NCBI GenBank assembly: GCA_024809215.1
Contig: JANUBW010000011.1
Location: 272,543-336,542 of the forward strand
Length of the DNA: 64,000 nt
Reading direction: 5' to 3'
DNA from: Niastella sp. OAS944
GTDB lineage: Bacteria > Bacteroidota > Bacteroidia > Chitinophagales > Chitinophagaceae
Position 1 is the stretch's first letter; every line of letters starts with the position of its first letter. The position numbers and the translations under genes were made by a program. Below, piece by piece: positions 34,923-44,462 of the stretch. The notes below the pieces were generated by a model. The model did not search any database. It saw only the letters and a program-made list of their open reading frames with translations, and was not told where the DNA came from.

Positions 34923-37373
34923 TTATAATTCTTTAAATACAGTTTCCAATCCTTCGCTTTTTGCACTGATCACTGAGTGACCTTTATTTGTTTGCACCCG
35001 AATGATGGCGCGGCCATTGTATGCCTGCACATAGCGCGAACCGCTCGATGTGCCCTGGTTATCGATCAGTTTGCCATCGCCGGCCAAACCGAACCGAATA
35101 AAGTTAGCGGCATCTAAACAAGGCACGCCTTTATCATCGAGCATGGTTGCCTGCATGGTAGCTATGCCATTTTCTTCACCTGTTTTCTCTAACAACAACT
35201 TCGCCGGCTTGCTCCATTTTTCCGTTTGATATTGAAATTGAAGTGAATCAGTTACTATAATTTTTCCATTACGTGCAACCACCTTTATCTGTTGCATTCC
35301 TTTGTTCAATGGAACATTCCAACGCAAACCTGCAGCGGGAAAATCCTGGCTATTGCGTTTTTTAACACCATAGCTTTTCCCATTTACAAACAACTCTGCT
35401 TCGGCGCAATTAGAATAAACTTTTATCATCTTATCTTCGCCTTCACTTCCCCAACGTACCGGCCAGCTATGCCCGTAAATATGCACCATAGGCTGCGCTG
35501 TCCAATAGGATTGAAATACGTAGTACGATTCTTTTTTTGTAAGATCTCTTTCTACAACACCTTTCTGGTTCATATAAGGCACAGGATTATCAGGCCGTAC
35601 AGGAGTAGAAAAATCTTTGAATGGCCATTGGGCTGTACCTGTAAGCCAGGGCATGGTTTCCTGTTCTTTCAAATGCCAGTCGACCAGGTTGCACAAATAC
35701 GATTCGCTCCAGTCGCCATCTTTTGATACACGTGCAGTGCCGCCGTACAAACTGGCGTCACCGGCCCGCTCATCGGCGCCGTTGCCTGTTTTCACTACCT
35801 GCAATGCTTTATCGGGATTTTCTGAATGCCGGCGGGCATGGCTGTCGCCACCCCATTCAACATGTAAGAAATGATTTACTTTTTTAAACTCTTCTTCCGA
35901 TACCTTTTTGTATTCGGTGTACACGCCGCGGTACCAGCCGGCCCAAATAGAGGGAGAATATACATCTACAATGTCTTTACAAAAATCACAACGACGGATA
36001 GCCGTTTTGCGTGAGGCATCTAATTTATGCGACAGGTCGTGCAGTTCTTTCATAAAATGGCGGATCTTCTCTTTATCGAACTCGGGAAAATCGCCCGGCC
36101 AGTCATTCTCATTACCCATGCCCCAAATGATAATCGCCGGATGGTTGTAATGTTGTTCTATCATATTAGTGAGCATGCGTTTTGCCATGTTCTGGTAAAA
36201 AGGGCCACCCAAACCGCCGCGACACCAGGGAATTTCTTCCCAAACAAGGATCCCCAAACTATCGCACAGATTTAAGATAATACGAGATTGCTGATAATGG
36301 CCCAAACGAATAAAGTTTACGCCCATCTCTTTCATCATGATCATCTCCCGGCGCATCATTTCTTCGGTCATGGCAGCAGCTACGCCTGCATGGTCTTCAT
36401 GGCGATGCGTTCCGCGTAACAGCAACCGCTGTCCGTTCAACATAAATGGGCCATGATCAACGAATTCAAAATGACGGAAGCCGATCTTTTCGGCTTGAAC
36501 ATGTTTACCGGTTGGTGTAGTTACCGTTGCTTCTACCGAATACAATACCGGCTTTTGCGGCGACCATAACTGGGGTGATTTGATAGTAAAGTCAGTAAGC
36601 TTTACATCACCGTTCAGCGCAGTGGAAGCGACTTCTTTTTGTTGCATTACTTTACCAGCGGGGTCAAAGAGCTTTATTGTAACAGCAGCGTTAGCGGCCA
36701 CTGTTTGATAAAAGCGCGCTGATACCTGTACAGTACCAACCTTGCCCGCTTTATCAACTTCAGCTTTTGCAAACAATTTATCAATAGCTACCGGTGGCAC
36801 ATACACCAGATTCAGATAGCGGTAAATGCCGCCGTAGATATTAAAGTCAGACAGATCGGAAGGGATCATTTCCAGATCGCGCGAATTATCGGTGCGTATT
36901 GAAATGGGCACCTTTCCTTTGAACTGGCTTTGCGCAACCGGCGTTTTACTAAAGGCTTCAACGGCATCTGTGATATCCACTACAAACTCATCGTACCCGC
37001 CAACATGCGAACCTACTTTTGTTGTATACACGTACACATCGGTCTTTTGGCCTGCACCTTCAAAAAAAAGCAGGGTACGGCCATTACTATACGGGTTCTT
37101 AATATCGAGTTGAGTACGATACCAGGCCGGGCCCTGGTAATAATTTACATCCGGATCAACACCATCTTCGGCGTTCACACAATGTGGCAATTGTACTGTT
37201 TGCCAAAGCGGCACACTCTCGGGGTTTCCTTTCCCTACCGGGCGTACCACTTCCCAAATACCACCAACATCCTGTTTAATAAACTCCCAATTACCAGTTA
37301 AACGACTTGTTTGCTGGGCTTGTGTTGATGAAGCAATGATCAACAATAAAGACAACAATCTGAGTATCCGCAT
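34923..37373 (-). CDS. GH2 glycoside hydrolase (beta-galactosidase-like)
   Basis: 816 residues with a signal peptide ([20 protein letters not shown]). Order: sugar-binding jelly-roll (about 22-190, [29 protein letters not shown]), Ig-like domain (about 195-300), then a TIM barrel with [20 protein letters not shown], acid/base Glu in [13 protein letters not shown] (about 425) and nucleophile Glu in [13 protein letters not shown] (about 530). C-terminal Ig-like domains follow. Likely beta-galactosidase, but beta-glucuronidase or beta-mannosidase activities occur in GH2. It heads the GH2-GH95-GH31-lyase-GH29-GH88 run. A LacI-type operator match lies about 70 bp upstream, making it a probable target of the uxuA-linked regulator. 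Confidence 0.9.
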   Translation of the reverse strand: MRILRLLSLLLIIASSTQAQQTSRLTGNWEFIKQDVGGIWEVVRPVGKGNPESVPLWQTVQLPHCVNAEDGVDPDVNYYQGPAWYRTQLDIKNPYSNGRTLLFFEGAGQKTDVYVYTTKVGSHVGGYDEFVVDITDAVEAFSKTPVAQSQFKGKVPISIRTDNSRDLEMIPSDLSDFNIYGGIYRYLNLVYVPPVAIDKLFAKAEVDKAGKVGTVQVSARFYQTVAANAAVTIKLFDPAGKVMQQKEVASTALNGDVKLTDFTIKSPQLWSPQKPVLYSVEATVTTPTGKHVQAEKIGFRHFEFVDHGPFMLNGQRLLLRGTHRHEDHAGVAAAMTEEMMRREMIMMKEMGVNFIRLGHYQQSRIILNLCDSLGILVWEEIPWCRGGLGGPFYQNMAKRMLTNMIEQHYNHPAIIIWGMGNENDWPGDFPEFDKEKIRHFMKELHDLSHKLDASRKTAIRRCDFCKDIVDVYSPSIWAGWYRGVYTEYKKVSEEEFKKVNHFLHVEWGGDSHARRHSENPDKALQVVKTGNGADERAGDASLYGGTARVSKDGDWSESYLCNLVDWHLKEQETMPWLTGTAQWPFKDFSTPVRPDNPVPYMNQKGVVERDLTKKESYYVFQSYWTAQPMVHIYGHSWPVRWGSEGEDKMIKVYSNCAEAELFVNGKSYGVKKRNSQDFPAAGLRWNVPLNKGMQQIKVVARNGKIIVTDSLQFQYQTEKWSKPAKLLLEKTGEENGIATMQATMLDDKGVPCLDAANFIRFGLAGDGKLIDNQGTSSGSRYVQAYNGRAIIRVQTNKGHSVISAKSEGLETVFKEL

Positions 37374-37444
37374 TATGCTACTTTCTATTTTTATATTTCC
37401 TCCGAAAGATAAGTAAGAACATCTCTCCTATTTCCAGATTGTAC

Positions 37445-37456
37445 GCAATCGTTTCC
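37445..37456. promoter_or_regulatory. LacI-type operator match upstream of GH2 operon
   Basis: GCAATCGTTTCC matches GCAAnCGnTTnC at every fixed position, the same core as the site at uxuA/lacI. It lies 72 bp upstream of the GH2 ATG and just after the terminator of the SusCD operon. Confidence 0.5.
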
Positions 37457-37482
37457 GGGTTGCATTGACTTTGTTAAAACTT

Positions 37483-37530
37483 AAAATTCTGGCCCTGGAA
37501 CTAATAAAGCTCTCCAGGGGCCAGAATTCA
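37483..37530 (-). terminator. Terminator of the SusC-SusD-FAS1 operon
   Basis: Inverted repeat AAATTCTGGCCCTGGA / TCCAGGGGCCAGAATT with one bulge and a loop of about 13 nt. On the minus strand TTTTAAGTTTTAAC follows. It separates the SusC-SusD-FAS1 genes from the GH2 operon. Confidence 0.7.
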
Positions 37531-37564
37531 ATTGTAGTAACCGCTATACGATTAATTAATTTAT

Positions 37565-38257
37565 TTATGGTTTCACACCATACTCCACCATCCTGTCAAA
37601 CACATGTATTGGGCCATTGTCGCTAAGGATACCAGATGTACGGCCTGCAGTGGCGCGAACGCTGTTGAGAAAATCATTTATCCGCACTCTTGAATCCCTG
37701 TCATTCGACAATATGAAAGTCATAATGCTTTTTGGATTGGCCGGATCTGCTCCTTCTGGTAAAAGTGTCTTTACCTCTACATTTTCGGGCCCTATGTTAT
37801 CGTAGCTATACTCCCCCTTTACTATTAAATACAATAACCAGTTCTTCACCTGTTGCGGCGTATATGCCGACCAGCTTTTGGGGATCTGGCCATTGACCTT
37901 ATAACGCGACCAATAATTATCAGTAGGCTGCGGAGTTGCCGTTCTGAAAACTGCATCGTTATGCAGGAAAATAAATGTTTGGCCCGGTTGCAGATAAAGC
38001 GCGGTATCAATACCCGAATAAACGATCGCTTCGTACATGCGTTTAAAGATGGTATCGGTAGAACTTAATACACTTCGTTCCTTTAAATACTGCCAGGCAG
38101 TTTTATTGATATGCGCATCGAGTGTAGCGGTTGTATGCTCGGCATCTTCCTGCAGGCGCAAACCGGCAATTTTTTTACATCCGGTAATACCCATCATTAA
38201 CAAACCAATGAAAATGGTGCTATATATAATTTGTTGTTTCATTTTTGTCGCTTTCAT
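37565..38257 (-). CDS. Fasciclin (FAS1)-domain surface lipoprotein
   Basis: 230 residues. A lipoprotein signal (IIYSTIFIGLLMMGITGC) puts the lipidated Cys at about 27, followed by KK. The rest resembles a single FAS1 domain: SGIDTALYLQPGQTFIFLHNDAVF (the FxPTdxAF-like first motif), then VKNWLLYLIVKGEY, and the terminal GILSDNGPIHVFDRMVEY matching the FAS1 second motif. It sits 13 bp after SusD, in the place where SusE/F-type surface glycan-binding lipoproteins are usually encoded. Inference: a surface-exposed binding partner of the SusCD complex for this glycan. FAS1 is not the usual fold for that position. Confidence 0.75.
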   Translation of the reverse strand: MKATKMKQQIIYSTIFIGLLMMGITGCKKIAGLRLQEDAEHTTATLDAHINKTAWQYLKERSVLSSTDTIFKRMYEAIVYSGIDTALYLQPGQTFIFLHNDAVFRTATPQPTDNYWSRYKVNGQIPKSWSAYTPQQVKNWLLYLIVKGEYSYDNIGPENVEVKTLLPEGADPANPKSIMTFILSNDRDSRVRINDFLNSVRATAGRTSGILSDNGPIHVFDRMVEYGVKP

Positions 38258-38270
38258 TTTACCAATAGGT

Positions 38271-39731
38271 TTATTCTGAATAAGGTTCGTTTTGCCTCAA
38301 CAATGTATTCCGTGTTAACGCCTGGCGTGATATTGGCCACAGAATTTTCCGCGGATCATCAAAGCCGGTCTGGCTGATGTTCAGCAATTTCTGGCGATAA
38401 CGCACCATTGGGTCCATCACTTCAATAACACGATCTGTTCTAACGAGGTCGAACCAGCGGCGGCCTTCAGCAAAAAGCTCTAACTGACGCTCATCCAAAA
38501 CGGCCTTTTCAACATCGCTATCTGTAGGATAGTCTGTTGCCACCAGCGGCGTTGCGCCTCTTAGTGTACGTATACGATTAACAATGGTAAACACCGGCGC
38601 TTTATTGGCACTTGTTTTATTCAGGGCCTCAGCACGTAATAACAGGATATCGGCCATACGATACAGTGTTAACTTGGCATCGTTTTGCGCATTGGCCGGA
38701 GGTACCGGTTTGTTGGAACTGTTCACCGGATAGAATTTACCTATCTGTATAATTCTGGGCGTAGTGGTGAGCGGCACCGTAGTGTCGTAAGTAGCCCAAC
38801 GGCGGATATCGTTCTTATTGCTTTCGAAACGCAGGAACACCGAACTGTCGATATAATACTGAGAGGTATTACCGCCCGATCCTATTTTAGAGATACCATT
38901 GCCACCATCGCGGGTATAATCCCAATGCATGCTCCAGATGGCTTCTTTAGTGCCGGCCGGGTCGAGGAAGATCTTTTTAAAGTCGGTAAAATTATTGGCA
39001 CTCACATCATATTTGTACGACAGGTTAATGAGGTCCTGGGAAGACTGCAACGCTTTTGCGTAATCCTTCTTCCACATATACACATCTGTTTGCAAGGCCA
39101 GAATGGCGGCGGGGGTCATTTCCCAAACATTGGTATTTGTTTTAGTAACCAGGGTATAGGCTTTGGCAAGATCGGGCAGAATAACATTATTCAGGATTGA
39201 GTCTGCCGAGTTTCTTGGCGCTAAAGGATCTTCATTCAGGTCTTCATAAGGTTCCAACCGAACGGGTACCGCACCCCATAACCTGATAGCATAAAAATAC
39301 ATATACGCTCTTATACCGTAAGCCTGCGCCAGGTAATTGTTACGTATTGCTTCGGTATATGTAGCTGATGAAGGAATTTCGGGTATATGCTTAATGGCCA
39401 GGTTGGCGCGCCCAATGGTATAATAAAGATTATTCCAGTTTGCAGCCCCGGTAAGTGAATTCAGTCCATTCAGTGTTACGTTGATCTGGTTTTCACCTGT
39501 ACCACCATAGGTAAAGTTGTCTGAGCGGGCATCACCCCAATCGGTATAGTTACCGTTCAGTGTTTTTTGAATACCATCATATATAGCCGCTACACCTGTT
39601 TTGGCATCATCGGCCGTTTTCCAGAAACTTTCGGGTGCGAGATCGGAAATTGGTTGCTGATCGAGAAATTTCTTACACCCTGCATTTGCAAACAGCCCCA
39701 GGGCCAATGTATAATAGATTAATTTTTTCAT
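38271..39731 (-). CDS. SusD/RagB-family nutrient-binding lipoprotein
   Basis: 486 residues with a lipobox (YTLALGLFANAGC, Cys about 19). The SusD N-terminal start FLDQQPISDLAPESFWKTADDAKTGVAAIYDGIQ, TPR-like helices (NNYLAQAYGIRAYMYFYAIRLWGAVPV) and the RagB C-terminal region (RTLRGATPLV, LDERQLELFAEGRRWFDLVRT) are all present. As a lid on the SusC channel it captures oligosaccharides at the cell surface. Twelve bp separate it from SusC upstream, and the FAS1 lipoprotein follows. The SusCD pair is part of the fucose/uronate-rich region but its glycan cannot be read from sequence. Confidence 0.95.
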   Translation of the reverse strand: MKKLIYYTLALGLFANAGCKKFLDQQPISDLAPESFWKTADDAKTGVAAIYDGIQKTLNGNYTDWGDARSDNFTYGGTGENQINVTLNGLNSLTGAANWNNLYYTIGRANLAIKHIPEIPSSATYTEAIRNNYLAQAYGIRAYMYFYAIRLWGAVPVRLEPYEDLNEDPLAPRNSADSILNNVILPDLAKAYTLVTKTNTNVWEMTPAAILALQTDVYMWKKDYAKALQSSQDLINLSYKYDVSANNFTDFKKIFLDPAGTKEAIWSMHWDYTRDGGNGISKIGSGGNTSQYYIDSSVFLRFESNKNDIRRWATYDTTVPLTTTPRIIQIGKFYPVNSSNKPVPPANAQNDAKLTLYRMADILLLRAEALNKTSANKAPVFTIVNRIRTLRGATPLVATDYPTDSDVEKAVLDERQLELFAEGRRWFDLVRTDRVIEVMDPMVRYRQKLLNISQTGFDDPRKILWPISRQALTRNTLLRQNEPYSE

Positions 39732-39743
39732 TGCTTGTACGTT

Positions 39744-42700
39744 TTAAAAGTTCAGATTAACACCGGCGCCGAATTCTCTTTTCCGTGGATAACGGCCACT
39801 ATCCTGACCCATTTCCAACGCATTGTTGAAAGCGATCTCCGGATCGTACCAGAAGTAATTGGTGTAGGTAAGCAAATTATTTCCATACAAATACACGGTA
39901 GCGCCCTTCAGTTTCATTTTATTCGCGATGTTCTTTGCTAAATTATACGTTAACCTAACATTACGTAAGCGAATGAACGAAGCATCTTCGAGGTACAGGC
40001 TGCTTAATTCGCGGCCATTACCCATGCCATTGTTTTTGGGAGTAGGCCATTTTGTAACATCACCAGGTTGTGCCCATGCATCGCGAATATATTCAGGATC
40101 GGGCGTTACGTTGGAAATAGTGTTTTGGTTCAATTGCTGACGGCCACGGTCGTACAACAAACCGCCCCAGCTAACGTACACACTGAACGAGAGACTAAAG
40201 TTTTTATAAGAAAATTGGTTCGAAAGACCAGCTATCCATTTAGGCTGGGCATTACCCAAAGGAATACGGTCAGCGTCATCTATTACACTGTCTTTGTTAT
40301 TATTCAGCCAGATCATATCACCGCCTTTTAAAACATTACCCGCTGTTTTCAATTTGTTCACAGTGCCATTGTAAGCTTTTCCATCGAGTGTATAACCGGT
40401 AAAGGTACCAGATACAAATACGGGGGTCAGTTGTTCCCAGTTGTCGGTGTAAGCATTCGATTCATCGTACTGATATACGCCGAGCGCCTGCCAGCCATAG
40501 AAATTACCTAAGCGCTGCCCTTCCTGGGTGATCCAGTTAGTAGAAGTAATGGGAATACCACCATACAGACTTTTAATGGTAGCGTTATTGAACGACATAT
40601 TATAAATAAGGTTCCATGAGAAGTCTTTATTGCGCACGGGGTAGCTGTTGATCACAAACTCAAAACCTTTGTTTTGAATAGAACCAATATTCACATTTAC
40701 TTCATTAAAACCAGATTCGTATGGCAACGGTGCCTGATAAAGCAGTTTATCGGTTATCTTATTATAATAATCGGCTGTAAAAGTAACGCGGCCCTTCAGG
40801 AAGGTGAGGTCGAGACCGATATTGGTTTGTTTTGTTTCTTCCCAGCTTAAAGCAGGATTACCGAATGTGGCAGCAGGCGCCACACCAGAAACGCCATTAT
40901 ACCAGTTACCATTATCGTTATCATCACTTTCACCAAATGAATAAATTCTAATGGCATCATATTCACCAATACGGTCATTACCTGTTACGCCATAGCTGGC
41001 GCGAATTTTACCTTCGCTCAGATAATCATAGGCCCATCTCATAAAGGGCTCTTCGCTAAAGCGCCAGCCTACTGAAGCTGAAGGGAAGTAACCCCAGCGG
41101 TTTTGTTTTCCGAACTTCGATGAGGCATCAGCTCTGAAGTTACTGTTGAAAAGATATTTTCCTTTGTAGCTATAGCCCAACCGGCCAAATGCCGAAACAG
41201 AAGTATATCTTTCTTCCCGGCTATTAGGAACGCCATATACCTGTGGAGAATTGAGGGTAGTAACCTCTTCAGTAACATAATTGGTACCTGAGATCTCTGC
41301 ACCACGGTTAAAGTTACGGTCGGCGCTTACACCGAATAAGCCGGTTAATGTATGACCACCACCCAGGGTTTTGTTATAGTTCAAATAAGCCTGTGTCATC
41401 CAGTAGGTGTTCAGGTCATTTTCATCGCTGCCGTCATTGTCGTTACTGCTGCTTAACAGTCTTGGAGCAAACGTAAGGTGATGGGTGTATTTGGCTTTTA
41501 CATTCGCATCTACCGTCAACTTCAATTCAGGTAAAAATTGATAACTAACATAATTATAGAAGTTACCATCCATGATCTGGTATTCATTCTTACGTAACAG
41601 TGCTTCCGCTACAGGATTTCTGCGGCCACCGATCTGTCCGGCCAGCGTGCCATCAGGTAAGTACACCCTAAAGTTTGGTGGCCGTTGTATAGCCTGGTTA
41701 AGGGTATTTCCATCATTGATACGGTTTTCGGTTTGATACGAAAACTGTATGCGGTTACCGTAGGTAAGTTTATCTGTTGCTTTATAATCTATATTAAAGC
41801 GGCCACGCATGATCTTGGCCCAGCTGTTGATGATAATTCCTTCATCTTTTAAATAACCCAAACTTCCATAATAGTTTAAATTGCGCGAAGCGCCACCGAG
41901 GCTAACATCTACCTGCTGGCGATTGGCCGTACGGGTAAGCATGTCCTGGTAGTCGTTATCGGCATTGAAAGAAGGGTTCAATGAGTCGGTATTGAAACCA
42001 CCGCCGGTATTACCATTCCGTTTATATTCAAGCAAACGGCGTAATTCCGCATTTGACTGTGGAATTTTATGCGATAATTTGCTTAAGCTGGTGAGGTACC
42101 GTACGTCGAGTGTTGGCTTTCCTTCCCTACCTTTTTTGGTAGTAATGATCACCACGCCATTTGCCGAGCGTGAACCATAAATAGCTGCCGATGCCGCATC
42201 TTTTAAGATCTCAATTGATTCAATATCGTTGGGGTTGATACCATCGATATTTACCCCCTGGGCGCCATCTACAATGTACAATGGATCGGCACCACCCTGC
42301 AGCGTACCAATACCACGAATACGTACCGAATTGCCGGCACCGGGACGGCCCGATTCCTGTGCAATTTGTAAACCAGGCGCCTGGCCCTGCATCGCATCCA
42401 GCACATCAATTGCCTGACGCTCTTCGATCTGTTTTGCCGAAACAGAAGAAATAGCGCCGGTAACATCTTTTTTACGCTGAGTGCCATAACCCACTACAAC
42501 TACCTCATCCATAGAGGCGTTGCCAGCCGTTAAAACAACACTGAGCTCGGTTTGAGAGCCAACAGTAATTTCTTTGGTGGTGAAACCCACAGAAGTAAAT
42601 ACAAGAACGGAATTAGGTCCGGGAACCATAATTTTAAATGCACCATTGGCATTGGTAGACGTTCCGCCCGTGCCTCCTTTGATACTTACAGTGATGCCAT

Positions 42701-42860
42701 TGAGGCCTATTCCTTTTTCATCTTTTACTGTTCCTTCCACAGTTTTAGTTTGTGCCATAGCAGGCATAACCTGTAAACAACCAATAAATAGCATGAGGGA
42801 CCAAAGTACCCGGCGAAAAGGGACGGATAAACGCCTTGAAGAAATGTTTTTCTCTTCCAT
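39744..42860 (-). CDS. SusC/RagA-family TonB-dependent outer-membrane transporter
   Basis: 1038 residues. After the N-terminal signal (to AMAQ, about 37) come a carboxypeptidase-regulatory-like domain (KTVEGTVKDEKGIGLNGITV, about 39-115), the TonB-box/plug start MDEVVVVGYGTQRKKDVTGAI (about 118), the plug signature LYIVDGAQGVNIDGINPNDIE and AAIYGSRSANGVVIITTKKG, and a 22-strand barrel ending in a terminal aromatic residue (GAGVNLNF). It imports oligosaccharides with energy from TonB-ExbBD. No SusR-like hybrid two-component system, nor ECF sigma/anti-sigma pair, is next to it. A direct repeat GTTACGnAATT lies upstream. Confidence 0.96.
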   Translation of the reverse strand: MEEKNISSRRLSVPFRRVLWSLMLFIGCLQVMPAMAQTKTVEGTVKDEKGIGLNGITVSIKGGTGGTSTNANGAFKIMVPGPNSVLVFTSVGFTTKEITVGSQTELSVVLTAGNASMDEVVVVGYGTQRKKDVTGAISSVSAKQIEERQAIDVLDAMQGQAPGLQIAQESGRPGAGNSVRIRGIGTLQGGADPLYIVDGAQGVNIDGINPNDIESIEILKDAASAAIYGSRSANGVVIITTKKGREGKPTLDVRYLTSLSKLSHKIPQSNAELRRLLEYKRNGNTGGGFNTDSLNPSFNADNDYQDMLTRTANRQQVDVSLGGASRNLNYYGSLGYLKDEGIIINSWAKIMRGRFNIDYKATDKLTYGNRIQFSYQTENRINDGNTLNQAIQRPPNFRVYLPDGTLAGQIGGRRNPVAEALLRKNEYQIMDGNFYNYVSYQFLPELKLTVDANVKAKYTHHLTFAPRLLSSSNDNDGSDENDLNTYWMTQAYLNYNKTLGGGHTLTGLFGVSADRNFNRGAEISGTNYVTEEVTTLNSPQVYGVPNSREERYTSVSAFGRLGYSYKGKYLFNSNFRADASSKFGKQNRWGYFPSASVGWRFSEEPFMRWAYDYLSEGKIRASYGVTGNDRIGEYDAIRIYSFGESDDNDNGNWYNGVSGVAPAATFGNPALSWEETKQTNIGLDLTFLKGRVTFTADYYNKITDKLLYQAPLPYESGFNEVNVNIGSIQNKGFEFVINSYPVRNKDFSWNLIYNMSFNNATIKSLYGGIPITSTNWITQEGQRLGNFYGWQALGVYQYDESNAYTDNWEQLTPVFVSGTFTGYTLDGKAYNGTVNKLKTAGNVLKGGDMIWLNNNKDSVIDDADRIPLGNAQPKWIAGLSNQFSYKNFSLSFSVYVSWGGLLYDRGRQQLNQNTISNVTPDPEYIRDAWAQPGDVTKWPTPKNNGMGNGRELSSLYLEDASFIRLRNVRLTYNLAKNIANKMKLKGATVYLYGNNLLTYTNYFWYDPEIAFNNALEMGQDSGRYPRKREFGAGVNLNF

Positions 42861-42935
42861 ACAGCAGTTAAGTTTTTACACTTCATACCCAACCGTTACG
42901 GTATGACAAGTAGTCAGTTTAACAATAGAGGTTAA

Positions 42936-42961
42936 TTGCGTAACAAATGCAATTACGTAAC
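42936..42961. promoter_or_regulatory. Direct repeat GTTACGnAATT upstream of susC
   Basis: On the minus strand GTTACGTAATT, six nt, then GTTACGCAATT: two 11-bp copies 17 bp apart, about 80 bp before the SusC ATG. Possible regulator binding site; the regulator is unknown and the region is shared with the divergent acidic-protein gene. Confidence 0.4.
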
Positions 42962-43069
42962 TTATTGGTATGTTTAATTTTGCTTAATTGGTAATATGAT
43001 AAGCTATTTTACCACATCGGTTTCCCACCCTGGGCATAGTTTTTTTATGCATACTGAAAATTCACGGTT

Positions 43070-43675
43070 ATGGCAAAAGCAACAATAAAAAACAAGCTCA
43101 GCGATGAGGAGCTTAATGATAAAGGGTCTTTTAATAATGAAAAAACACCGGCAAAAGATTCCACTGCCAGTAAAAGAAAAAAAGATAAACTAAAAGAGGA
43201 TTCCGATGCCTATATTGAAATTCCCGATGTATCTGATATTCCCGGACAGGAAAAAATAACCAATGCAGGTGTGCCCGGCGCCATGAGCGATACTACCATT
43301 TCTTCAGACGATGAGGAAGGCATTCGCGATGGAAAGGATATTTTAGCTGAAGATGATAATGTTGATATTGTAATGGGTACCGAAGCCGATGTTACTGAAG
43401 AAGACCTGGCCCTGCTGGGCGATAAAGACCAGGATATGGATATGAATGAAGATGAACTGGTAAGAAAAGAAGGACTCGATGATACTGATTTTGATGGTGA
43501 TCCCCTGAATGAAGCAGCTGTTGATGAAGACAGCACCGGCGACGATTTGGACATGCCCGACAGCGGAGACGAAGATGCCAGAAAGGAAATGGATGATGAG
43601 GAGAACGATTACTATAGCTTAGGCGGTGGCGACAAGGATGCGTTGAATGAAGGAAGGGATGATGAGGAGAAATGA
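43070..43675 (+). CDS. Highly acidic low-complexity protein
   Basis: 201 residues, no signal peptide, no recognised domain. The first 45 residues are basic (KATIKNKL, SKRKKDKLKED); the rest is strongly acidic and rich in Asp/Glu/Gly with DMDMNEDELVRKEG, LDDTDFDGDPLNE, SGDEDARKEMDDEEND motifs. It is predicted to be disordered. Codon use is ordinary and the frame has an ATG, so I take it as a real gene; the serine-rich ORF on the opposite strand is its shadow. Role unknown. Possible calcium or cation binding, or a nucleic-acid mimic, but there is no direct evidence. It is divergent from SusC. Confidence 0.7.
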   Translation: MAKATIKNKLSDEELNDKGSFNNEKTPAKDSTASKRKKDKLKEDSDAYIEIPDVSDIPGQEKITNAGVPGAMSDTTISSDDEEGIRDGKDILAEDDNVDIVMGTEADVTEEDLALLGDKDQDMDMNEDELVRKEGLDDTDFDGDPLNEAAVDEDSTGDDLDMPDSGDEDARKEMDDEENDYYSLGGGDKDALNEGRDDEEK

Positions 43676-43682
43676 TTATAGT

Positions 43683-43868
43683 GAATGGTCAATGGTGAAT
43701 GGCCTCGCAAAATCGTAAAACGTGAAACGTGAAACGGCAAACGCCCAATTTCGGAGGCTCCCGTTCAGTCGGCGATTGGCAAAAAATTTTTAGGCAATTA
43801 AAGATCATTAGTGAGTTTGAGAAATTAGCGAGCTCTTTCACGTTTCACGTTTGCCGTTTCACGATTGA
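43683..43868. repeat. Dispersed repeat copy C, with internal inverted repeat
   Basis: The left part has GTGAATGGTCAATGGTGAATGG and CGTGAAACGTGAAACGGCAAACG; the right part has CACGTTTCACGTTTGCCG and TTTCACGATTGACCATTCACC, forming an imperfect long inverted repeat. The complement of the middle, GCCGACTGAACGGGAGCCTC, matches copy A. The right arm runs into the CYTH gene and provides its TGA stop (43845-43847), again inside CGTGAAACG. Confidence 0.75.
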
Positions 43869-44333
43869 CCATTCACCATAGGGCTTCACCGCCAAATTCG
43901 AATTGGTATATTTCTTCTCACTGGTTACCTCTTTATCAACCCAATCGGGTAAGGAGAATTGTTCATTTTCGGCCGACAATTCTATTTCTGCAACGATCAG
44001 CCCTTCATTTTGCCCCAGAAATTCATCAACCTCCCAGGTGTGCCCATCGTATGGAATGAAATATCTTATTTTACTGAGCTCTGAAACGCAAAAATTGTCA
44101 AGCATGTGCCGGGCATCTTCCATTGGAATGTTGTATTCGAACTCGGGCCGTGCAGCGCCAACGGTTTGCCCTTTTATGGTTAGAAAAGCCTCTGTATCGG
44201 TAAGCCGCACCCTGATCGTTTTTTGCGGATCTGATAAAATATATCCCTGACGAAAAAGGGATCTTTCCTGTTTAACAACCTGCGCCCATTTATCTTTCTT
44301 TACCAGGAATTTCCTTTCTATTTCTATGCCCAT
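43845..44333 (-). CDS. CYTH-domain protein (inorganic triphosphatase-like)
   Basis: 162 residues. The N-terminus MGIEIERKFLV is the CYTH signature (ExExK). Alternating charged strands follow: KTIRVRLTDTEAFLTIKGQTVG, FEYNIPMEDARHML, GHTWEVDEFLGQNEGLIVAEIEL, which line the triphosphate tunnel. It probably hydrolyses tripolyphosphate or a nucleoside triphosphate with divalent metal in the cytoplasm; a precise substrate is not assignable. The last about ten residues (GEWSIVKRQT) and the stop are encoded within a dispersed repeat, so the original C-terminus may have ended just after NLAVKPY. There is no functional link with its neighbours. Confidence 0.9.
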   Translation of the reverse strand: MGIEIERKFLVKKDKWAQVVKQERSLFRQGYILSDPQKTIRVRLTDTEAFLTIKGQTVGAARPEFEYNIPMEDARHMLDNFCVSELSKIRYFIPYDGHTWEVDEFLGQNEGLIVAEIELSAENEQFSLPDWVDKEVTSEKKYTNSNLAVKPYGEWSIVKRQT

Positions 44334-44350
44334 GGTTATAAATATTAGCC

Positions 44351-44358
44351 CAAATCTA
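44351..44358 (-). promoter_or_regulatory. Candidate -7 box of the CYTH gene
   Basis: On the minus strand TAGATTTG matches TAnnTTTG, about 18 bp before the ATG. No good TTTG is seen at the -33 distance. The same TGTAGATTTGG context precedes the TPR gene (48738-48745). Confidence 0.3.
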
Positions 44359-44462
44359 CACCTTATTTTTCAGGGCAGTTAGTGGCTCACCCTGCCAAAA
44401 TCGTTGAATAAATAGGCAACCTGCCGCCTATGCAGTAATAGCTGGTTCCCTTTATTTGTATT

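Noticed and set aside
43210..43554. Serine-rich minus-strand ORF opposite the acidic protein
   Set aside because: It is the complement of Asp/Glu codons (GAT/GAA read as ATC/TTC, TCx), a typical shadow of the acidic gene.
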